From contig CALGLS010000310.1 of assembly GCA_937959375.1 (NCBI GenBank), positions 1 to 13,045 on the forward strand: a stretch of DNA of 13,045 nucleotides. The letters are read 5' to 3'. Positions within the stretch are counted from its first letter, which is position 1. Each line of letters opens with the position of its first letter. The DNA comes from an uncultured Saprospiraceae bacterium (lineage in GTDB: Bacteria > Bacteroidota > Bacteroidia > Chitinophagales > Saprospiraceae). The position numbers and the translations under genes were made by a program. Of the stretch, positions 7,909-13,045 are shown one piece after another. A model generated the notes under the pieces. The model searched no databases. It had not been told where the DNA came from and saw nothing but the letters and a program-made list of their open reading frames with translations.

Positions 7909-7924
7909 TACCCTAAATAGGGTA
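7909..7924. promoter_or_regulatory. 7-2-7 inverted repeat, candidate NarL-type regulator site
   Basis: TACCCTA-AA-TAGGGTA is two perfect inverted heptamers separated by 2 bp. NarL-family regulators bind inverted heptamers of the form TACYYMT in a 7-2-7 layout; the first five bases agree here and the last two do not. A NarL/LuxR-type regulator is encoded about 190 bp away. The same bases followed by five T (7925-7929) could instead be a small plus-strand terminator with a 6-bp stem and AAAT loop. Confidence 0.35.
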
Positions 7925-8038
7925 TTTTTGATATTGAAAATAATTCAATACGTAAAATGTTGTTTTTTATAATATCTAAAACCTTGGTAGTTAATGGATT
8001 GGACTAACAAATAAAAAGTACTGCTCAGATGTTAAAAC

Positions 8039-8058
8039 ATAAATTTAACAAAATTTAT
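8039..8058 (-). terminator. Weak AT-rich hairpin after response regulator
   Basis: ATAAATTT and AAATTTAT pair over 8 bp around a 4-nt loop, about 55 nt after the regulator stop. On the minus strand it is followed by GTTTTAAC, a short T-run. The stem has no GC pairs, so it is a weak terminator candidate at best. Confidence 0.25.
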
Positions 8059-8112
8059 ATTAGTACTAAGTAAATATGTGCGGCACTATATGCTGTTGGT
8101 GATGATTCTCTA

Positions 8113-8787
8113 TTAGATTAGGCTATTATCATAAGCCACCTTGATGAGTCCGGCAGTGTTGCTAACACCGAGTTTTCTCATAATGTTTTTACGGTGAACG
8201 CTAACAGTCTGGTCGCTAATAAAGAGTTCTTTAGCAATTTCTTTATTGCTGAGTGCGAGGGTAATCAAACGTAGAATTTCGATTTCGCGTTTGGTAAGGT
8301 TGTATTTCTTTATGAATCGATCTTCATAAGGATCATTTTCTTTTTTCTGTCTTTTTCCGTTGACCATTTCAAATGGATCATTTAGGCGAACGCCTTCTCC
8401 GAAAAAAGTTTTTCCGCTAAGGATAACACGAATTGCTTCCATTAACTCGTCTTTTCCTGAAGTTTTTAGAGAATAGCCGTCAACACCTGCTTTGAAGGCA
8501 GTTTTTACGATTTTGGCATCATCGTACATCGTCAGAGCCAGAATTCTTAATTTTGGAAATTGCTCACGAACAGAACCGAGGATATCAAGGCCATCACGCT
8601 GAGGCATGTTAAGATCTAGGATAAGAACGTCAGGTTGTGTCTTACGAAGTAAATCCATGGCTTCGTCACCATCATTTGCAATTCCAACAATTTTGAAGGT
8701 CATATCTTCGGTATCCGTAATTAAGGACTTTAATCCTGCTACGAAAAGTTGGTGGTCATCAGCAATAACAATCTTAACAATCTGCAT
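8113..8787 (-). CDS. NarL/LuxR-family response regulator
   Basis: Two-component response regulator of 224 residues, a cytoplasmic DNA-binding protein. The receiver domain (about 3-125) has the acidic pair D10/D11, the phosphoacceptor D58 in LILDLNMP, T86 in ILALT and K108 in GYSLK, so all key residues are present. A charged linker (about 144-161) leads to a LuxR-type helix-turn-helix at about 164-218, including LTKREIEILRL and SNKEIAKELFISDQTVSVH. The start is firm: an in-frame TAA lies two codons upstream of ATG 8787-8785. I see no good Shine-Dalgarno at normal distance; GAGGAG is about 16 nt too far upstream. The stop TAA is followed at once by TAG. No histidine kinase is in the window, so the partner is unknown. 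It lies 205 nt after the glycosylasparaginase gene on the same strand and about 1.2 kb before the adhesin. Its targets cannot be read from sequence. Confidence 0.95.
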   Translation of the reverse strand: MQIVKIVIADDHQLFVAGLKSLITDTEDMTFKIVGIANDGDEAMDLLRKTQPDVLILDLNMPQRDGLDILGSVREQFPKLRILALTMYDDAKIVKTAFKAGVDGYSLKTSGKDELMEAIRVILSGKTFFGEGVRLNDPFEMVNGKRQKKENDPYEDRFIKKYNLTKREIEILRLITLALSNKEIAKELFISDQTVSVHRKNIMRKLGVSNTAGLIKVAYDNSLI

Positions 8788-8856
8788 ATCTTATATCGAT
8801 TTTTGGCTCCTCACCTAATCCTTCAGTCAAAAACTCTAGGCCTCGGGGAAACTTTA

Positions 8857-8873
8857 GTGGGAAAATGTCCCAC
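8857..8873. promoter_or_regulatory. Inverted repeat in the regulator upstream region
   Basis: GTGGGA (8857-8862) and TCCCAC (8868-8873) pair perfectly around AAATG, about 70 nt before the response regulator start. No T-run follows on the minus strand (TAAAGTTTCCCC), so it is a poor terminator for the upstream gene. It may be an operator, for example for autoregulation, but no direct evidence supports this. The rest of the 206-nt gap (8788-8993) shows nothing else I can name. Confidence 0.35.
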
Positions 8874-8993
8874 ATATTATGGAAACAATCTATCCAAGGC
8901 TACTGCAAAACCGATGCCATGAAATTTATTTATTTTCGTAGTTTTCCCAATATTTTCTTTAAACAAGTGCAAACTAAAACTCAATCTCCTACT

Positions 8994-9989
8994 CTACAAA
9001 TAAGAAAGAGCATCTTTAGTTTGTGTTTTGGATGCTTTATTCACTACATAGGTAAATCCAGGATGTATGGAATAAGAGCCCGTTTCTCCAGCTTTATTAA
9101 CCGCTAGGTAACCCACTTGCAAGTCTTTATAATCTTGTTTTTTTATGATTCGCATCACCGCTTCTTTACAAGCTTCATCGGGGCTTTTGCCTTGTCTCAT
9201 TAGTTCGACTACGAGGAAGGAGCCCACTGATTTCAAAACAGCTTCTCCCATTCCAGTCGCGGTAGCACCTCCCACTTCATTGTCTATGTACAATCCGGCA
9301 CCAATAATAGGAGAATCCCCTACTCTACCTTGCATTTTGTAAGCTAAACCACTAGTTGTACAAGCTCCTGAGATATTTCCAGCTTGATCGATGGCTAGCA
9401 TACCAATTGTGTCGTGGTTTTCAATATTTATTTTTGGTTTATAATCGGATGTCTTTCTCCATTCTTCCCATTCATTGCGAGATAATTCTGTTAGTAAATC
9501 TTCTTCTTTGAATCCTTCACTTAGAGCAAATTTCAAAGCTCCTTCCCCTGCCAAAATTACGTGCGGTGTATCTTCCATTACTTTTCGAGCAACTGAAATG
9601 GGGTGTTTAATATTTTGTAAAAAACAAACCGCTCCAGCATTACCAGCTTCATCCATGATACAAGCATCAAGAGTTACATTACCATCTCTGTCGGGTCGGC
9701 CTCCGTAGCCTACTGATTGATCTTCTGGATCCGCTTCTACTAGTTTGACACCTTGTTCAACTGCGTCGATGGCTCTTCCTCCATTCTCAATAATAGACCA
9801 AGCTTTTTCGTTAGCGACTCTATTATTCCAAGTTGAGATTACTGTGGGAATTGATTTTGTTGATGGTGTCGTTTTACCTTTTGTAACCGCTTCTTCAGCA
9901 TTTGCGTTTGTACAGGACTTCAATCCACTCATAGCGATTGCAAATGAGCTTAAAAGTGATCCTCTGATAAATTTTCTTCTTGATGACAT
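8994..9989 (-). CDS. N4-(beta-N-acetylglucosaminyl)-L-asparaginase (glycosylasparaginase), Tat leader
   Basis: Ntn-hydrolase of 331 residues that cleaves the amide bond between GlcNAc and asparagine in the last step of N-glycoprotein breakdown. Enzymes of this family cleave themselves before a Thr that becomes the N-terminal nucleophile. Here that site is HDTIGM (H192, D193, T194). The spacing to T212, R222, D225, T245 and G246 matches that of the Elizabethkingia (Flavobacterium) meningosepticum enzyme (T152, T170, R180, D183, T203, G204), and W54 fits its W11 within one residue. The N-terminus has SRRKFI followed by a hydrophobic stretch, a twin-arginine export signal, so it should fold before export to the periplasm. 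C26 in GLKSC could be a lipobox but has Lys at -2, which is unusual. The start is supported by AGAAGGA 7 nt upstream. It follows the GH92 gene by 205 nt on the same strand, and the two activities fit one pathway. Confidence 0.94.
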   Translation of the reverse strand: MSSRRKFIRGSLLSSFAIAMSGLKSCTNANAEEAVTKGKTTPSTKSIPTVISTWNNRVANEKAWSIIENGGRAIDAVEQGVKLVEADPEDQSVGYGGRPDRDGNVTLDACIMDEAGNAGAVCFLQNIKHPISVARKVMEDTPHVILAGEGALKFALSEGFKEEDLLTELSRNEWEEWRKTSDYKPKINIENHDTIGMLAIDQAGNISGACTTSGLAYKMQGRVGDSPIIGAGLYIDNEVGGATATGMGEAVLKSVGSFLVVELMRQGKSPDEACKEAVMRIIKKQDYKDLQVGYLAVNKAGETGSYSIHPGFTYVVNKASKTQTKDALSYL

Positions 9990-9996
9990 TATCCAA

Positions 9997-10003
9997 TCCT
10001 TCT
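9997..10003 (-). promoter_or_regulatory. Ribosome binding site of glycosylasparaginase
   Basis: AGAAGGA on the minus strand, 7 nt before ATG 9989-9987. This is the best Shine-Dalgarno match among the starts in the window and supports the start that includes the twin-arginine leader. Confidence 0.6.
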
Positions 10004-10132
10004 AATTAGTTAAATTACAAATGCTAAGTCCCTAAAAGAGCAAGCCCCCCAAATTAGTAAAAATCCAATGATTTAATAAAATAAGTCCTTTTAAAATATA
10101 GAAGTTATTTGACAATCAACATTTTAAGTAGT

Positions 10133-10198
10133 TTAACGGAATGATATGGTCCCCTTACTTACCACTAGGATATAAATTATTTATTGGTCATTCCTTAA
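10133..10198. repeat. Inverted repeat spanning the GH92 stop codon
   Basis: TTAA-c-GGAATGA (10133-10144) pairs with TCATTCC-TTAA (10188-10198), 11 bp with one bulged C and a 43-nt loop. The right arm includes the GH92 stop codon. There is no T-run, so it is not a standard terminator, and the long loop makes chance pairing possible. The rest of the gap between the GH92 and glycosylasparaginase genes has only AT-rich DNA and a run of six C at 10046-10051. Confidence 0.35.
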
Positions 10199-13045
10199 TT
10201 GGCAGAGATTAGAATTTCATCTACAAAAATCCATGCTTTTCCACCTGCTCCGATATGCCAATCTGGAACAACTTTTCGGTTAACGGCTTTAACTTTTACA
10301 TAACGAGCTTTTAGATTTTTCTTGATTGCAAACTCTTTAGCTATAGACTCTTCTTCATCTGCTTTTATATCGTTGCGAACGGCTGGTAATTTTTGATAGT
10401 TTTTTCCATCAGTGGAAACAGAAAACTGAATTTCTTCTGGCATAAAAATCCAAGAACGCTGATCTTGTAGGCAACCTAAGGCTAGCCTATCAATTGATTT
10501 GACTTTACCTAAATCGACAACAGCATCTAGATCAATTCCTTCATATCCTTGCCAAGTTCCGATACGAAACTCAGGTGCTCCTCGTAGCATATCAATTAGG
10601 GCTGCATCACCTCCTGCAGCATATTGAGGAGCATATTTTGATTGCAAATCAATAGTCCGATTCGCTGGCAATTTCCAAAAATCTGATTTCAATATTTTCG
10701 AATCAGGTAATCCGTCTTTCGTTGCAAAGAAAGAAATAGAGGAAGATTCTGTGATTAGAATTGGTTCCGTGTATTGCTTAGATTTAGTGCTTGGTTTTTC
10801 ATCTCCGAAGCTATAATAAATCGCAACACCTGGCTCTAAAGAACTCAATTCAATACTTGTGCTTTCTTTAAATGTACGATCTCCTTTTAAAACAAACGGC
10901 AGGGGCATAATCAATTCTTCATCAATAGAAGATTTAGGAGCATCACCTTCTCCAGTTCCCCATTTTTTGTTCGGTATTGATGCCATTTCAAAAACGATCT
11001 CGCCTCCGTTTTCAATGTCTTCATGTTTGAAATAACTTTTGGAATAATTCTTTCCATTTAGAGTGACAGAATGGATGTACTTGTTTGTTGAAGAAACATT
11101 TTTTGCTTTGATGTTTAATGTTTTTCCATTTTCGAAATTCAAATTTACATGGTCAAAAATTGGTGATCCGATGGCGTAAATATTACTACCTGGTGTCACT
11201 GGATAAAAACCCATTGAGCTGAGTACATACCAAGCTGACATTTGACCGCAGTCTTCATTTCCTGAGAGTCCATCTGGTTGGTCGGTATACAATTCATCCA
11301 TGATTTGACGAAGGTATGATTGTGCCTTCCAAGGTTTGTTGACATAGTTGTAAAGGTATGCCATGTGGTGACTTGGCTCGTTGCCGTGTGCATATTGTCC
11401 AATCAAGCCTGTAATATCTACCTGATCGCGGCCCGTTGTTTCTTCACTGGCAGTAAACAGCATGTCTAGTTTCGTATCTAATGCATCTTTACCACCTAGG
11501 GCTTTCGCCAAACCATCGATATCCTGAGGTACGTAAAAACTGTATTGCCAAGAGTTCGCTTCTGTAAAATGGAAGTTCACTTCAGAAGGATGAAATGGTT
11601 CAATCCAAGCTTGATTTGACTTAGCGCGCATGAAGCCCGATTGAGGATCAAAGCAGTTTTTGTAATACTGAGATCTTTTAATAAACTCCTGATAAACAGA
11701 TGTTTGGCCCATTGATTTTGCCATTTGAGCGATACACCAATCATCGTATGCATATTCCAATGTCTTGGAAACAGACTCATGTTCTTCACCTGCGGGGATA
11801 CAACCAATTTCAATATAATCATCCAATCCTAGTTTGCTTTGGCGAGCGCTATGTGTCATCGCTTTTAGTGCTTTATCTACATCGTAACCACGGATTCCTT
11901 TTTGGTATGCATCCGCAATAACGGGCACTGCATGGTAACCGATCATACAGCCTGTATAGTTTCCACTTAATTCCCAAATTGGTAAAATCCCACCTTTCTC
12001 GTAATTATCTAAAAAGGTATTTATAAAGTCATTTGTTCTATCTTTTTCAATTAAAGTATACAACGGATGTGCTCCACGATACGTGTCCCAAAGTGAAAAA
12101 ACAGTATGGTGCGTATGCTTACTATCTTTATGTACTTTCAAATCCATTCCACGATATTGACCATCTACATCTTGATACAAATTAGGAGCAATCATGGTGT
12201 GATAAAGCGCTGTATAAAACACGGTTTTTTGTTTGGTAGACTTTCCAAAAACTTCTATTTTTTTAAGTTGCTTTTCCCAAGCGTCGTTGGCAGCCTTTTT
12301 ATATTTTTCAAAATCCCAATCTGTCATTTCAGCTTGTAAATTCCGACGTGCTCCTTCAATACTTACTGCCGAAATTCCTACCCGAACATAAAGCGGTTCA
12401 TCTCCTTCTAGATCGAAATGCAAACCATAAACTGGACCATGTTTTTTTATGTCGTCTGATGTTTTCGTGATCGATTTTGAAAACTGAGCTACGAAATATA
12501 GGTGTTGTTCTTTTGCCCATTCTTCGGAAATTCTGTGGCCTTGAATTTCGTTATCGTTTACTAATTTAAAACTACTGTCTAATAATTTATCCCGATGTTT
12601 TAGATCTAAAATTACCGCTCCTTTTTTTGCGTCAGCTGGGAAAGAATATTTGTGCATTCCAGCTCTTGGTGTTACGGTGAGTTCGACATCAATATTGTGT
12701 TTATCTAGTAAGGTGCGATAGTAGCCTGCTTTTGCAATTTCATTCTTTTTGGAAAAAACGGAGCGATATCCATCTGTTCCATCTGAGCCATTATTGTATT
12801 TGAGCCCCGACTCTAAAACAGGCATAAATAAAACATCTCCATAGTCGGTCACTCCCGTTCCACTCAAGTGGGTATGCGAAAAACCGTAAACGATGGAATC
12901 AGTAAAGTGATATCCTCCACAACCATCCCAACCTTCCAGTCGAGTATCTGGGCTAAGTTGCATCATTCCGAAAGGCATAGTCGCACCAGGGAAGGTATGT
13001 CCGTGCCCACCTGTCCCGATAAATGGATCGACGTAGCTTGTCAAA
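10195..13045 (-). CDS. GH92 exo-alpha-mannosidase with CHB_HEX_C and F5/8-type C-terminal modules (5' end off window)
   Basis: Glycoside hydrolase family 92 member, calcium-dependent exo-acting alpha-mannosidases, many of which trim high-mannose N-glycans. Numbering here starts at the TTG at 13044. The first visible residues TSYVDPFIGTGGHGHTFPGA are the standard mature N-terminus of the family. Further hallmarks are SPDT with GCGGYH (31-46), SLWDTYR (317-323), KTLEYAYDDWCIA (427-439), TEANSWQY (494-501), HGNEPSHH (553-560) and the acidic GNEDCGQMSAW (595-605), which carries catalytic residues in characterised members. The catalytic part ends near 690. A chitobiase-C-terminal-like module follows (about 715-785) and an F5/8-type (discoidin-like) module at about 797-949, which probably binds glycan. 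The frame is open to the edge, so the in-window TTG is probably internal, and about 20-35 residues with a signal peptide are missing. It is probably periplasmic or surface-located. Exact linkage specificity cannot be read from sequence. Confidence 0.95.
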   Translation of the reverse strand, partial: LTSYVDPFIGTGGHGHTFPGATMPFGMMQLSPDTRLEGWDGCGGYHFTDSIVYGFSHTHLSGTGVTDYGDVLFMPVLESGLKYNNGSDGTDGYRSVFSKKNEIAKAGYYRTLLDKHNIDVELTVTPRAGMHKYSFPADAKKGAVILDLKHRDKLLDSSFKLVNDNEIQGHRISEEWAKEQHLYFVAQFSKSITKTSDDIKKHGPVYGLHFDLEGDEPLYVRVGISAVSIEGARRNLQAEMTDWDFEKYKKAANDAWEKQLKKIEVFGKSTKQKTVFYTALYHTMIAPNLYQDVDGQYRGMDLKVHKDSKHTHHTVFSLWDTYRGAHPLYTLIEKDRTNDFINTFLDNYEKGGILPIWELSGNYTGCMIGYHAVPVIADAYQKGIRGYDVDKALKAMTHSARQSKLGLDDYIEIGCIPAGEEHESVSKTLEYAYDDWCIAQMAKSMGQTSVYQEFIKRSQYYKNCFDPQSGFMRAKSNQAWIEPFHPSEVNFHFTEANSWQYSFYVPQDIDGLAKALGGKDALDTKLDMLFTASEETTGRDQVDITGLIGQYAHGNEPSHHMAYLYNYVNKPWKAQSYLRQIMDELYTDQPDGLSGNEDCGQMSAWYVLSSMGFYPVTPGSNIYAIGSPIFDHVNLNFENGKTLNIKAKNVSSTNKYIHSVTLNGKNYSKSYFKHEDIENGGEIVFEMASIPNKKWGTGEGDAPKSSIDEELIMPLPFVLKGDRTFKESTSIELSSLEPGVAIYYSFGDEKPSTKSKQYTEPILITESSSISFFATKDGLPDSKILKSDFWKLPANRTIDLQSKYAPQYAAGGDAALIDMLRGAPEFRIGTWQGYEGIDLDAVVDLGKVKSIDRLALGCLQDQRSWIFMPEEIQFSVSTDGKNYQKLPAVRNDIKADEEESIAKEFAIKKNLKARYVKVKAVNRKVVPDWHIGAGGKAWIFVDEILISAN

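Larger units (their letters stand above)
6912..8112. other. Long AT-rich intergenic region without a convincing gene
   Basis: About 1.2 kb between the response regulator stop and the adhesin start. All six frames are broken into short pieces and none has both a good start and a recognisable product. It contains three strong stem-loops (7012-7054, 7065-7103, 7139-7187), smaller hairpins at 7294-7316 and 7352-7373, a terminator-like hairpin on the plus strand (7495-7518), a 7-2-7 palindrome (7909-7924) and an AT-only hairpin at 8039-8058. The 12-bp palindrome CAAAAGCTTTTG at 7734-7745 has a near copy at 7690-7700. Exact minus-strand matches to the Bacteroidota -7 box TAnnTTTG occur at 7304-7297 and 7886-7879. 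Confidence 0.7.

Noticed and set aside
13042..13044. TTG as the start codon of the GH92 gene
   Set aside because: The frame remains open to the edge and the GH92 family has a signal peptide before this point, so the TTG is most likely an internal Leu codon.

Overview
The window most likely comes from a Bacteroidota bacterium, probably Flavobacteriia or Saprospiria; I cannot resolve it further. The evidence is a giant secreted protein made of SprB-type repeats and ending in a CHU_C (type B) sorting domain of the type IX secretion system, a low-GC genome with weak Shine-Dalgarno sites, and a glycan-degrading gene pair typical of this phylum. All four genes lie on the minus strand, so transcription runs from right to left.

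Right to left: (1) 13045-10195, a GH92 exo-alpha-mannosidase with C-terminal chitobiase-like and F5/8-type modules; its N-terminus lies off the right edge. (2) 9989-8994, an N4-(beta-N-acetylglucosaminyl)-L-asparaginase (glycosylasparaginase) with a twin-arginine leader. Together these two suggest breakdown of N-linked glycans: one trims mannose, the other cleaves the GlcNAc-Asn bond. (3) 8787-8113, a NarL/LuxR-type response regulator with no sensor kinase in view. (4) 8112-6912, about 1.2 kb of AT-rich DNA without a convincing gene. It holds three strong stem-loops in tandem, a terminator-like hairpin on the opposite strand, and a 7-2-7 palindrome of the kind bound by NarL-type regulators. 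(5) 6911-1, a giant surface protein running off the left edge. It is open for 2,303 codons and consists of a signal peptide, four cohesin-like modules, about 21 SprB-like repeats and the start of the CHU_C domain.

The most unusual sequence property is that the giant protein almost lacks lysine and arginine. By my reading only four occur between residues 4 and 2257, and none between 567 and 1755. The GH92 protein in the same window is lysine-rich. The most interesting non-coding region is the structured stretch upstream of the giant gene.
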